DNA of 40,378 nt from contig JAZRKJ010000072.1 in assembly GCA_045646245.1 (NCBI GenBank), positions 1 through 40,378 on the forward strand, written 5' to 3'. Below, in pieces: positions 22,987-31,783 of this stretch. The stretch comes from SIG607 sp045646245 (GTDB lineage Bacteria > Bacillota > Clostridia > Oscillospirales > Acutalibacteraceae). Position numbers and translations under genes: made by a program. Position 1 is the stretch's first letter. Each line of letters opens with the position of its first letter. The notes beneath the pieces are model-generated. The model worked only from the letters and a program-made list of their open reading frames with translations. It was not told where the DNA came from and did no database searches.

Positions 22987-24000
22987 TTACATCCACATAA
23001 TTCGGTGCATAATGCGGTGGATTTGGTATTCAACCACCAAAACAAGAATTACCGCAACGTTCAGCACAACGAAAATAGGTATAGCCTTAGTAAAAAGCCC
23101 GATAAGATTTAAAAAGCCGGTGTATGCGCTTGCTCTTATTGCTCCGAAAAGTAAGGTTCTGAAATAATCCTTATACTGTACGTTTCTGAACACAACAAAA
23201 CGCTGAAGCAAAATTGACAAAAGGGTCGATACCATAACGGAGGTAGGTACGGCGATTTTGGCTTCTTCGTAAGTAAAGAAAGAAATTACAAACGCCAAAA
23301 CCTCCCACATCACAACGCTTAAAATTGAAGGCCAAAGGCTTGAAAAAAGCCTTTTATATATTCTTATTGTATCTTTAACAGGATTAAAGTGTGAGCTTTT
23401 ATTTCCGTCTATGTAAATAGCCTTTATGGGCAAGGTGGAAATTTTAATTCCCTGCTTGTCGGCATAGCACAGCATATTCATTTCGTAATCGTACTTATCG
23501 CCTTTAACGTTGACAAGCCAGTCAATATGCTTTTTATGAAAACCGCGAAGGCCCGACTGGTTATCGTCAAAGTAGTGACCGGTCATTATGGTGTACACAA
23601 TTCTTGATAACACGTTGCCGAATTTTGAACGGAAAGGAATTTTACCCTGAAGGTAGCGAACCGTCAAAACGAAATCGCTTCCTTCTTCCAGCTTTTCCCT
23701 GACGCGTATAATATCCTCCACTCTGTGTTGACCGTCAGCGTCGGCGGTTATAACCGTTTCTTCGTTTGGATAATATTCTTTTACAGCGGCAAAGCCCTTT
23801 TTAAGAGCGGCGCCCTTTCCTTGATTTTCAGCAGAATGAATTATTTTGGCAAACCCTTCGCATTGCTCAAAAAAAGTCATACATTCCGCTTTGCTTCCGT
23901 CATTGACAACAAGCACCGAGAAATTATTTTCGGCAAGCTTTTTTACAAGACTTACCAAATGTTCATCCGGCTGATACGCCGGTATAACAACCGTACTCAT
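22987..24000 (-). CDS. GT2 glycosyltransferase fused to a GtrA membrane domain
   Basis: A 337-residue protein. Residues 1-215 are a DPM1/DolP-mannosyltransferase-like GT2 domain with VVIPAYQPDEH (~3), VVNDGSK (~32) and the metal-binding DADGQH (~86-91). Residues ~220-330 have four membrane segments of the GtrA type. Such fusions usually transfer a sugar from a nucleotide sugar to a polyprenyl phosphate, and the GtrA part helps move or anchor the lipid-linked sugar. It lies 13 bases after the hydrolase gene on the same strand. Acceptor and sugar are not identifiable. Confidence 0.85.
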   Translation of the reverse strand: MSTVVIPAYQPDEHLVSLVKKLAENNFSVLVVNDGSKAECMTFFEQCEGFAKIIHSAENQGKGAALKKGFAAVKEYYPNEETVITADADGQHRVEDIIRVREKLEEGSDFVLTVRYLQGKIPFRSKFGNVLSRIVYTIMTGHYFDDNQSGLRGFHKKHIDWLVNVKGDKYDYEMNMLCYADKQGIKISTLPIKAIYIDGNKSSHFNPVKDTIRIYKRLFSSLWPSILSVVMWEVLAFVISFFTYEEAKIAVPTSVMVSTLLSILLQRFVVFRNVQYKDYFRTLLFGAIRASAYTGFLNLIGLFTKAIPIFVVLNVAVILVLVVEYQIHRIMHRIMWM

Positions 24001-24013
24001 CCTGATTTTCCCC

Positions 24014-24958
24014 TTAATTTTTCTTCTTTCCCGCTTCTTTAAAAAAGCTGTGAATTTCTTCTATAAGCATATTATTAGCCGTGCCGTCGGCATCAAAAAG
24101 AAGAGTAGTGTGACCGTCTTGACCGTTACCCTTCATAAGAAGGTAACTGACGTTTTTAACACCGTTTTCTTTACAATGTGAGTATACCGAATACCTTTCT
24201 TCGGTATACCGGGTGTCCCCCGCACCCTGAACCACCAGAACGGGTATATCGCTTGCCTTTATTTCTTGTGCAGCATCGGTTGTAACCGAATCACTGCCCA
24301 GAATTGACGCTTGGTAAAGCCATAAAAAAGGGTAATTACCGTAGGCTATAAAGCCCACTTTATCCGCTGCAGGCTGAATTACCGCTTCCATACTGCTGTT
24401 AACACCGCTGATGCTAACCGCCGCAGTAATGTCATATCCGCCGTCAAGAACACTGCAAACGGCAAAGGCGCCTCTGCTGTGTCCTAAAAGGTAAAGCTTT
24501 TTATATCCGAAACGCCCGTTTTCTTCAATATAAGAAAGGGCGCATTCAAGGTCGTTTACTGTTTGAGCAAACCCCACGGCGTCATCGCCTTCGCTTCGGC
24601 AGCTGCCTGTTGCATCAAAGGTAAATACACCGTAGCCTAAAGCGTTAAGCTCACTTATCTGCCATAAATAATCATCCCCGCCTGCGCGGTAGCCCGGTAC
24701 AATAACCACAAGCGAATCACCCGTACCGCCGTACAAATACCCGCAAAGTGCGTTTTCGCCGCTTTTAAAACGGGGAGTTTCTCTGGCTTCCACCATACCT
24801 TCAAGTTCGTTTGGAACCGCGGCTATAACGTCGTAACGAGAAAATGTTCCGTCATAGATGACTTTTGTAAGAATAAGTGATATAATAATAAAGGAAAAAA
24901 CACCTATAATGATACCCGACCAAATCCTTTTTGCGGATTTCTTCATTGAAGATATCAT
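24014..24958 (-). CDS. Membrane-anchored alpha/beta hydrolase
   Basis: A 314-residue protein with an N-terminal membrane segment (~10-32) followed by an alpha/beta hydrolase domain outside the cell: VVIVPGYRAGGDDY (~83), FDATGSCRSEGD (~115), nucleophile elbow LGHSRGA (Ser ~157), acid in GAGDTRY (~253) and His in GQDGHTT (~285). It resembles esterases of the Clostridial 'serine aminopeptidase S33' group. The start at 24958 is favoured by an upstream GTGGTGA; starts at 24970 or 24946 are possible. It is followed by the GT2 gene in one operon. Substrate unknown. Confidence 0.75.
   Translation of the reverse strand: MISSMKKSAKRIWSGIIIGVFSFIIISLILTKVIYDGTFSRYDVIAAVPNELEGMVEARETPRFKSGENALCGYLYGGTGDSLVVIVPGYRAGGDDYLWQISELNALGYGVFTFDATGSCRSEGDDAVGFAQTVNDLECALSYIEENGRFGYKKLYLLGHSRGAFAVCSVLDGGYDITAAVSISGVNSSMEAVIQPAADKVGFIAYGNYPFLWLYQASILGSDSVTTDAAQEIKASDIPVLVVQGAGDTRYTEERYSVYSHCKENGVKNVSYLLMKGNGQDGHTTLLFDADGTANNMLIEEIHSFFKEAGKKKN
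24858..24886 (+). promoter_or_regulatory. Probable promoter of the lysophospholipase-like gene
   Basis: ATGACT (24858-24863), 17-base spacer, TATAAT (24881-24886). It lies inside the start of the opposite-strand hydrolase, since only 43 bases separate the divergent coding regions. Confidence 0.45.
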
Positions 24959-25001
24959 TAGTATCACCACTTTTTTCCTTAAAATGTTTGGAGAACAAAA
25001 A

Positions 25002-25967
25002 ATGAATTTAAACTATCCCGAAATACTGAAAGACGCTCTTTACCGTGAAAAAATGCCCGAAATTTTAAATAAACTGGGCGAAATTCGAAAGGTTACCCAC
25101 CTTGAAACAAAGGGGGGAGCGCTTTACTGCGAAAGTTATATAACCGAAAATGCCGACAAGAACGTAATTATTCTTCACGGGTTTACGGAATTTTGCGCCA
25201 AATACCGCGAAATGATTTGGTACCTTTTGCACCTTAACTGTAACGTATTCACTTACGACCAGCGCGGCCACGGTTTTTCACACCGTCAGGTAGATGATTT
25301 ACGCCTTGTGCATATTGACTCTTTTTCCACCTACGTAAGCGACCTTGACGAAGTTATAAACAAACTGGTAAAGCCCTTGGGCAACGGTTTGCCGATTTAT
25401 ATTTTTTCTCACTCAATGGGCGGCGCCGTTGCTTCCCTTTATATGATGGAGCACCCCAACGACATAAAAAAGGCAGCCCTTTGCGCCCCGATGATCAGTC
25501 CCCAAACAATGAACGTTCCCCGTCCTCTTGTTTTAATGATGACCCGTCATCACGGCAAAAAATTCGGTTGGGATAAGCGTTTCGCCTACGCCGGTGACTT
25601 TGACCCTGCGGTGGATATCCGTAATACTTTAGACGAATCAAAGGCGCGTTTTGAAGCCACAATGAAATTGCGTATAGCAACCAAAGAATACCAATCCTCT
25701 GCCGCCACAAACGGTTGGATGTGGGAAGCGGTCACCGTTCAGGACAAAATCCTTAAGGCAAAGAAGCTTAAAAAGATAAACACCCAGGTGTTAATTTTAA
25801 GCGCTCAGAGGGATACGGTGGTTAAAAACAAATACCAATTCCGTTTTGCAAAAAAACTCAAAAACAGCAAGGTCATAACCGTTCCCTGCGCCAAACACAA
25901 CATTTTCTTTTCTTCGGATAACACCCTTTCGGGCTTTTATAAGCTTTTATTCGACTTCTTCTCTTAA
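25002..25967 (+). CDS. Alpha/beta hydrolase, monoacylglycerol lipase/lysophospholipase type
   Basis: A 321-residue cytoplasmic protein (no signal peptide) of the Hydrolase_4/S33 group: ILHGFTEFCAKY (~50), YDQRGHGFS (~81), nucleophile elbow FSHSMGGAVA (Ser ~131), acid in SAQRDTVV (~268) and His in CAKHNIF (~298). These enzymes release fatty acids from monoacylglycerols or lysophospholipids, which would feed the nearby FakA/FakB route; this link is inference. The start at 25002 follows GGAG; the longer frame back to 24858 runs antisense through another gene. Confidence 0.82.
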   Translation: MNLNYPEILKDALYREKMPEILNKLGEIRKVTHLETKGGALYCESYITENADKNVIILHGFTEFCAKYREMIWYLLHLNCNVFTYDQRGHGFSHRQVDDLRLVHIDSFSTYVSDLDEVINKLVKPLGNGLPIYIFSHSMGGAVASLYMMEHPNDIKKAALCAPMISPQTMNVPRPLVLMMTRHHGKKFGWDKRFAYAGDFDPAVDIRNTLDESKARFEATMKLRIATKEYQSSAATNGWMWEAVTVQDKILKAKKLKKINTQVLILSAQRDTVVKNKYQFRFAKKLKNSKVITVPCAKHNIFFSSDNTLSGFYKLLFDFFS

Positions 25968-26001
25968 GTATTTTATCATATACCGCTTTCAAAAGCAATA
26001 A

Positions 26002-26040
26002 AAAAGAACTGGACGCTGCACACAGCGTTCAGTTCTTTTA
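26002..26040. terminator. Bidirectional terminator between convergent genes
   Basis: A 17-bp stem with one G-T pair (26002-26018 with 26023-26039), with A-run before and T-run after. Confidence 0.85.
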
Positions 26041-26043
26041 TTT

Positions 26044-27603
26044 TTATCCGAGGGACTGTTTTTTATTGGTTACTACCGTATGGTCGTAACATTCAAATTT
26101 TTGTTCAATATTTTCGGGAAGGGTTTTTTGAGTCAAAAGACTGACAATAGGAACGAGAATAAGTCCGCCTACCATTGCAAAAACGCCTGAGTAAAGTGAA
26201 TTGGTAAACACAAAATTAAGCACGGAAATATTGGCTACGCTTACCCAGCCAACGCTTATGCAAAGCTGAACAATTTCAAGACCTACACCAAATATAAAGC
26301 TTGTGGCAACGGCGGCTTTGGTTGTCTTTTTCCAGTAAAGTCCGTACAAAAACGGAGCAAGGAATGCGCCCGCCAATGCGCCCCAGGAAACGCCCATCAT
26401 TTGGGCTATAAACATATTATTTGCCCAAATGGTATCTTTAAGAATAGCAATAACGGCGGAAACGGCTATGAAGAATACTATAAACATTCTCATAACAAGT
26501 ACGCTTTTTTTCTCGGTCATTTCCTTTTTAACCGAAGGCTTAACAACGTCAAGGGTAATGGTGGAAGCAGAGGTAAGCACCAGCGAAGAAAGCGTAGACA
26601 TAGACGCCGAAAGAACCAGTACGATAACAAGCGCTACAATAACCGGAGCAAGCTCACTCATCATTTTGGGAATAATGGAATCGAAAAGCACCTTGCCGTT
26701 TTTCATGGCGGGTTCGTAAAGTCTTCCAAATCCGCCCAGGAAGTAGCAACCGCCCGCTACGACTATTGCAAATACGGTAGAAATAATCGTGCCTTTTTTA
26801 ACCGAGCCTTCGTCTTTAATGGAATAGAATTTACCAACCATTTGAGGAAGTCCCCAAGTGCCTAAAGAAGTAAGCATTACTACGAAGAAAAGGAAAACGG
26901 GATTGGGGCCGAACATAGCGGTATACTGTGTTCCTGCTTTTACACCCAAGGCTTCTACCGCCGCGTTAAAGCCACCGTTTTGGGAAAGAACCGAAACGAT
27001 AACCGCAACTATACCCGCAAGCATTATAATGCCTTGAATAAAGTCGTTTACTGCGGTAGCCATATATCCGCCGAAAATAACGTAAATACCCGTAAGCACC
27101 GACATCGCCACAACTATTACCCAATAATCAATAGCAAAAACATTATTAAAGAGCGAAGACAAACCGTTGTAAAGAGAAGCAGTGTACGGAATAAGGAATA
27201 TAAAGGTGATGAAAGAAGCAACGACCTTTAATTTTTTGGAATCAAAACGTTTTTCAAAGAAGTCCGGCATAGTTTTGCTGCCTAAATGCTGGGTCATAAC
27301 CCTTGTTCTTCTGCCCAGCACACTCCAGGCAAGAAGAGAGCCGATAAAGGCGTTGCCTAATCCTATCCAGGTGGAAGCAAGACCGAAGTTCCAACCGAAC
27401 TGACCTGCGTAACCAACGAAAATTACTGCAGAAAAATAAGAGGTGCCGAAAGCAAAAGCAGTAAGCCACGGGCCTACGTTTCTTCCTCCCAGAACAAAGC
27501 CTTCAACGTTAGTGGCGTGTTTGCGACAGTAAAAACCAACGCCTACCATAAGCCCAAAAAAGCATATAAGCATTGGTATGGTTATCATCATTGTAGTAGT
27601 CAT
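26044..27603 (-). CDS. Sodium:solute symporter (SSS family)
   Basis: A 519-residue transporter with about 13 membrane segments of the SSS/SLC5 family, similar to acetate, pantothenate and proline carriers. Typical segments are FVLGGRNVGPWLTAFAFGTSYFSAVIFVGYAG (~residues 30-65), GGYMATAVNDFIQGIIM (~180) and SASMSTLSSLVLTSAST (~335). It should import an organic acid with Na+. The ATG at 27603 is chosen because AAAGGA lies about 8 bases upstream; the ATG at 27612 is too close. It is divergent from the CoA ligase/ior operon and shares its operators, so it probably carries that pathway's substrate or product. Confidence 0.85.
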   Translation of the reverse strand: MTTTMMITIPMLICFFGLMVGVGFYCRKHATNVEGFVLGGRNVGPWLTAFAFGTSYFSAVIFVGYAGQFGWNFGLASTWIGLGNAFIGSLLAWSVLGRRTRVMTQHLGSKTMPDFFEKRFDSKKLKVVASFITFIFLIPYTASLYNGLSSLFNNVFAIDYWVIVVAMSVLTGIYVIFGGYMATAVNDFIQGIIMLAGIVAVIVSVLSQNGGFNAAVEALGVKAGTQYTAMFGPNPVFLFFVVMLTSLGTWGLPQMVGKFYSIKDEGSVKKGTIISTVFAIVVAGGCYFLGGFGRLYEPAMKNGKVLFDSIIPKMMSELAPVIVALVIVLVLSASMSTLSSLVLTSASTITLDVVKPSVKKEMTEKKSVLVMRMFIVFFIAVSAVIAILKDTIWANNMFIAQMMGVSWGALAGAFLAPFLYGLYWKKTTKAAVATSFIFGVGLEIVQLCISVGWVSVANISVLNFVFTNSLYSGVFAMVGGLILVPIVSLLTQKTLPENIEQKFECYDHTVVTNKKQSLG

Positions 27604-27630
27604 AAAAAGCATCCTTTCTGCAATTTAGTC

Positions 27631-27646
27631 GTTTAAAGCGTTAAAC
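27631..27646. promoter_or_regulatory. Operator A
   Basis: GTTTAAAGCGTTAAAC, a 6-bp inverted repeat with 4-base centre. It lies between the symporter promoter and its coding start. Confidence 0.65.
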
Positions 27647-27657
27647 CGTATGCATAC

Positions 27658-27686
27658 ACTTTAGCACTTTAAAGCGTGTTTGTCAA
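27658..27686 (-). promoter_or_regulatory. Promoter of the SSS symporter
   Basis: On the minus strand TTGACA (27681-27686), 17-base spacer, TAAAGT (27658-27663). It has the same layout as the divergent promoter at 27725-27753. Confidence 0.7.
27659..27674. promoter_or_regulatory. Operator B
   Basis: Read on the minus strand it is CTTTAAAGTGCTAAAG, one base from operator C. It covers the spacer and the -10 box of the symporter promoter. Confidence 0.7.
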
Positions 27687-27724
27687 TAGTTTTTTGAAAA
27701 AATTAGCAAAAACGCGGTTTTTCG

Positions 27725-27753
27725 TTGACATTTTCGCTTTAAAGTGTTAAAGT
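27725..27753 (+). promoter_or_regulatory. Promoter of the CoA ligase/ior operon
   Basis: TTGACA (27725-27730), 17-base spacer, TAAAGT (27748-27753). Operator C covers part of the spacer and the -10 box. Confidence 0.7.
27737..27752. promoter_or_regulatory. Operator C
   Basis: CTTTAAAGTGTTAAAG, the best copy of the nTTTAA-AGYG-YTAAAn motif shared with operators A and B. Confidence 0.7.
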
Positions 27754-27792
27754 ATTAGTATATTCAAATTTAATTTTACAGAGGTACCCGAA

Positions 27793-29427
27793 ATGACTAT
27801 TGTTCACGTGCTTGAAAAAAACGCAAGAGAGTTTGCTAATGATACAGCCTTGGTAGAAATCAATCCCGACCAACCCGAAACACGCAAGCTTACTTGGCAC
27901 GAATATGAATTAGTTCAGCCCACCAATAAAAAGCATTACAGAAGAGAAATCACTTGGCAGGTATTTAACGAAAAGTCTAACCGTCTTGCCAATATGCTGG
28001 TTGCCAACGGTATAGGAAAGGGCAAAAAGGTCGCTATTCTTCTTATGAACTGTATTGACTGGCTGCCTATTTATTTTGGTATTTTAAAAAGCGGCGCTTT
28101 GGCGGTACCGCTGAATTTCCGTTATTCTTCCGACGAAATCGACTACTGCCTTGATTTAGCCGAAGCAGACGTTCTTATCTTTGGTAACGAATTCGTCGGA
28201 CGTGTTGAAGCGGTTGCCGAAAAAATCAGCAAGAAATGCACCCTTATTTATTTAGGCGGAAGCTGTCCTGACTTCGCCGACGATTATAACGACCTTATAA
28301 GTGAGTTTTCGGGTTCTTTCCCCGAATGTACCCTTACCGAAGAGGACGATGCGGCAATTTATTTTTCTTCGGGTACAACCGGCTTCCCCAAGGCTATTTT
28401 ACATAAACACAGAAGCCTTATTCATTCCTGCAGAGTTGAACAAGCCCATCACGGTCAAACCAAAGACGATTGCTTTTTGTGTATTCCCCCCCTTTACCAC
28501 ACCGGCGCCAAAATGCACTGGTTCGGCAGTCTGTTGGTTGGCGGTAAAGCAGTAATACTTAAGGGTACGGCTTCTAAAAGCATCCTTGAAGCGGCAAGCA
28601 GTGAAAAGTGCTCTATAGTATGGCTTCTTGTTCCCTGGGCGCAGGATATTTTAAATGCTATTGAACGGGGAGACATTGACCTTAAGGACTATGACCTTTC
28701 AAACTGGCGTCTTATGCACATAGGCGCACAGCCCGTTCCCCAAAGCCTTATTAAGCGTTGGCTTGAAATCTTCCCCAACCACGCTTACGACACCAACTAC
28801 GGACTAAGCGAATCTATCGGCCCCGGTGCTGTTCACCTGGGCGTTGAAAACGTTCATAAAGTCGGCGCTATCGGTATCCCCGGTTACGGTTGGGAAATTA
28901 AAATAGTTGACCCCGACGGCAACGAAGTTAAAAAAGGCGACGTTGGTGAGCTTTGCCTTAAAGGCCCCGGCGTAATGACCTGCTACTACCGCGATGAAAA
29001 AGCCACTGCAGAATCCCTTAAAGACGGTTGGCTTTATACCGGCGATATGGCTATGCAGGATCCCGACGGCTTTATATACCTTGTTGACCGCAAGAAGGAC
29101 GTTATTATATCGGGCGGCGAAAACCTTTACCCCGTACAGATAGAAAACTTCCTTTCCGCCCACAGCAAAATAAAGGACGTTGCGGTTATCGGCCTTCCCG
29201 ATTCAAGACTGGGCGAAATCGCCACCGCAATTATCGAAATCAAAAAAGGCATGGAATGTACCGAAGAAGAAATCAACCGGTTCTGCCTTGACCTGCCCCG
29301 TTACAAGCGTCCCAGAAAGATTATTTTTGCCGACATTCCACGTAACCCAACAGGAAAAATTGAAAAGCCTAAGCTTCGTAAGATTTACGGCGCCGAAGGT
29401 CTTGTTGATTCACAGAACAAGTCTTAA
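27793..29427 (+). CDS. Acyl/aryl-CoA ligase (class I adenylate-forming)
   Basis: A 544-residue AMP-binding ligase with intact motifs: FSSGTTGFPKAILHKH (~residues 195-210), TNYGLSES (~334), LYTGDMA (~415), RKKDVIISGGENLYPVQIE (~434) and NPTGKIEKPKLR (~518-529) with the catalytic Lys. It joins an acid to CoA using ATP. The N-terminal ~60 residues contain an extra charged stretch (about 18-46) compared with common relatives. It leads an operon with iorA, iorB, paaK and an ACT protein, so aromatic or branched acids are likely substrates. It differs from the PaaK-type ligase further down, giving the operon two CoA ligases. Confidence 0.87.
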   Translation: MTIVHVLEKNAREFANDTALVEINPDQPETRKLTWHEYELVQPTNKKHYRREITWQVFNEKSNRLANMLVANGIGKGKKVAILLMNCIDWLPIYFGILKSGALAVPLNFRYSSDEIDYCLDLAEADVLIFGNEFVGRVEAVAEKISKKCTLIYLGGSCPDFADDYNDLISEFSGSFPECTLTEEDDAAIYFSSGTTGFPKAILHKHRSLIHSCRVEQAHHGQTKDDCFLCIPPLYHTGAKMHWFGSLLVGGKAVILKGTASKSILEAASSEKCSIVWLLVPWAQDILNAIERGDIDLKDYDLSNWRLMHIGAQPVPQSLIKRWLEIFPNHAYDTNYGLSESIGPGAVHLGVENVHKVGAIGIPGYGWEIKIVDPDGNEVKKGDVGELCLKGPGVMTCYYRDEKATAESLKDGWLYTGDMAMQDPDGFIYLVDRKKDVIISGGENLYPVQIENFLSAHSKIKDVAVIGLPDSRLGEIATAIIEIKKGMECTEEEINRFCLDLPRYKRPRKIIFADIPRNPTGKIEKPKLRKIYGAEGLVDSQNKS

Positions 29428-29444
29428 AAAAGGAGTTAACGTAT

Positions 29445-31169
29445 ATGAAAAAACTTATGATAGGTAATGCCGCGGTTGCCGCCGGTCTTCACGACGGCGG
29501 GCTTGGCGTAGTTTCAAGCTACCCCGGAACCCCCTCTACCGAAATCACCGAATTTTTATCGAAATATGACGATCTGCATTCCGAATGGGCGCCTAACGAA
29601 AAGGTTGCTTGTGAAGTTGCTTTCGGCGCAAGTCTTGCAGGTGCAAGAAGCGCGTGCGCTATGAAGCACGTTGGCTTAAACGTTGCCGCCGACCCGCTTT
29701 TCACACTTTCCTACACAGGCGTAAACGGCGGTATGGTAATTTGCGTAGCCGACGACCCTGCTATGCATTCTTCCCAAAACGAACAGGATTCACGTCACTA
29801 TGCTATTGCTTCTAAAGTTCCGATGCTTGAACCCAGTGATTCTCAGGAAGCATACGATTTTGCTAAAACCGCTTTCCGGCTTTCGGAAAAATTTGATACC
29901 CCCGTACTTCTTCGTATGTGTACCCGTATTGCACATAGCCAGTCGGTTGTTGAAACAGGAGAACAGGCAGAAGCCGTAATTAAGGATTATGAAAAAAATC
30001 CCCAGAAGTATATTATGATGCCGGGTAACGCAATTAAGCGTCATCCGTTTGTTGAGCAAAGAACCGCCGACCTTGCGGAATTTGCCAACGACTGCATATA
30101 TAATAAGGTAGAAATGAACGGCAGTGATATCGGCATTATCACTTCGGGTTGTTCTTATCTTTACGTTAAAGAAGTTATGGGCGAAGAAGCCAATATTCTT
30201 AAAATCGGTATGCCAAATCCCCTTCCCGACAGACTTATTAAAGAGTTTGCCGATAAAGTTAAAAAGCTTTACGTTATTGAAGAGCTTGACCCCATTATCG
30301 AAAACCACGTTAAAGCCCTTGGCATTGACTGTATAGGAAAAGAGCTTTTCTCCATTTTAGGTGAATTTTCTCAAAATACCATTGCCAAGGCTTTCGGTAA
30401 GGAAGATAACTACAGCGTAACTGCCGACAGCGTTATTCCGCCTCGTCCACCTATGATGTGCGCGGGTTGTCCTCACCGCGGTATGTTCTACACCCTTTCG
30501 AAAAACAAAATCACCGTTATGGGCGATATCGGTTGTTATACTCTCGGCGCCGTTGCTCCTCTTAACGCTCTTGACTCCACCCTTTGCATGGGTGCTTCGG
30601 TTTCGGGACTTCACGGCTTTAACGCCGCAAGGGGCGAAACCGCAGAAAAGAAAAGCGTAGCCGTTATAGGCGACTCAACCTTTATGCATTCGGGTATGAC
30701 GGGACTTGTAAACGTTGCTTATAACTCTACCAATTCCACCGTAATTATACTTGATAACTCTATTACAGGTATGACCGGTCATCAGCAAAACCCCACTACG
30801 GGATATAACATTAAAGGCGACCCCGCCGCAAAAGTCGACCTTGAAGCCCTTTGTAAGGCGCTTGGAATCAACCGCGTAAGAGTAGTTGACCCTTATGACT
30901 TAAAGGCTTGCGAAACCGCAGTTAAGGAAGAATTAGCGGCAGAGGAACCCTCTGTAATTATTTCACGCCGTCCCTGCGTACTGCTTAAATCTGTTAAGCA
31001 CGAAGCTCCTTTAAAGGTTGAAAATGACAAGTGCCGTTCCTGTAAACGTTGTATGGGCCTTGGCTGCCCCGCAATAAGCCTTAAAGACGGCAAAGCAAAA
31101 ATCGATAATACCCTTTGCGTTGGTTGTGGTGTATGTAAGCAGCTTTGCGCATTTGACGCTATAGTTTAA
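29445..31169 (+). CDS. iorA: Indolepyruvate ferredoxin oxidoreductase, alpha subunit
   Basis: A 574-residue thiamine-diphosphate enzyme subunit that oxidatively decarboxylates aryl pyruvates to aryl-acetyl-CoA, reducing ferredoxin. The N-terminal part has VVSSYPGTPSTEITEFL (~23) and the SSQNEQDSRHYA loop (~109); the ThDP domain begins near residue 340 with MMCAGCPHRGMFYTL and GDSTFMHSG. The C terminus carries two 4Fe-4S clusters: CRSCKRCMGLGCP (~528) and CVGCGVCKQLC (~559). The size is slightly below the usual ~600. Starts after AAAGGAG, 17 bases behind the CoA ligase. Its beta subunit follows directly. Confidence 0.93.
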   Translation: MKKLMIGNAAVAAGLHDGGLGVVSSYPGTPSTEITEFLSKYDDLHSEWAPNEKVACEVAFGASLAGARSACAMKHVGLNVAADPLFTLSYTGVNGGMVICVADDPAMHSSQNEQDSRHYAIASKVPMLEPSDSQEAYDFAKTAFRLSEKFDTPVLLRMCTRIAHSQSVVETGEQAEAVIKDYEKNPQKYIMMPGNAIKRHPFVEQRTADLAEFANDCIYNKVEMNGSDIGIITSGCSYLYVKEVMGEEANILKIGMPNPLPDRLIKEFADKVKKLYVIEELDPIIENHVKALGIDCIGKELFSILGEFSQNTIAKAFGKEDNYSVTADSVIPPRPPMMCAGCPHRGMFYTLSKNKITVMGDIGCYTLGAVAPLNALDSTLCMGASVSGLHGFNAARGETAEKKSVAVIGDSTFMHSGMTGLVNVAYNSTNSTVIILDNSITGMTGHQQNPTTGYNIKGDPAAKVDLEALCKALGINRVRVVDPYDLKACETAVKEELAAEEPSVIISRRPCVLLKSVKHEAPLKVENDKCRSCKRCMGLGCPAISLKDGKAKIDNTLCVGCGVCKQLCAFDAIV

Positions 31170-31182
31170 GGAGGAAGCAGTA

Positions 31183-31752
31183 ATGACAAAAAGTGTTATG
31201 ATAGTAGGCGTAGGCGGACAAGGAAGTCTGCTTGCATCTAAATTACTCGGCAGACTTCTTATGGATGAAGGCTACGACGTAAAGGTAAGCGAGGTTCACG
31301 GTATGAGTCAGCGTGGCGGCAGCGTTGTTACCTACGTTCGTTACGGTGAAAAGGTTTATTCCCCCATTATTACCGAAGGTCAGGCAGATATTATTATTTC
31401 CTTTGAAAAGCTGGAGGCTGCCCGTTATGCCGCCTTCCTGAAAAAGGACGGAAAAATTGTAGTTAACACACAGCAAATCGACCCCATGCCTGTTATTATC
31501 GGCGCCGCGGCCTATCCGGAAAAGGTGCTTAGCGAACTTACCGACAAGGGCGTATCGGTGGATGCGTTAGACGCTCTTTCTTTAGCCGAACAGGCAGGCT
31601 CAAGCAAAGCGGTTAATATTGTTCTTATGGGCAAAGCCGCAAAATATTTCGACATTTCTTACGACAAGTGGATTTCGGCGATAGAAAACACCGTTGCTCC
31701 GAAATTCGTAGAAATGAATAAAATTGCATTTGATTTAGGATATAATTCTTAA
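31183..31752 (+). CDS. iorB: Indolepyruvate ferredoxin oxidoreductase, beta subunit
   Basis: A 189-residue subunit of the pyruvate ferredoxin oxidoreductase gamma-type domain: GVGGQGSLLASKLLG (~6-20), then the HGMSQRGGSVVTYVRYG segment (~39-55), both family hallmarks. It binds the alpha subunit and helps form the CoA-binding site. It begins 13 bases after iorA behind AAGGAGG. Confidence 0.92.
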   Translation: MTKSVMIVGVGGQGSLLASKLLGRLLMDEGYDVKVSEVHGMSQRGGSVVTYVRYGEKVYSPIITEGQADIIISFEKLEAARYAAFLKKDGKIVVNTQQIDPMPVIIGAAAYPEKVLSELTDKGVSVDALDALSLAEQAGSSKAVNIVLMGKAAKYFDISYDKWISAIENTVAPKFVEMNKIAFDLGYNS

Positions 31753-31783
31753 ATTACATATTAAAAAAAGAGGCGAAAAACTA

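Noticed and set aside
29790..30308. Long minus-strand frames within iorA
   Set aside because: Shadows of the codon bias in a clearly recognised plus-strand gene.
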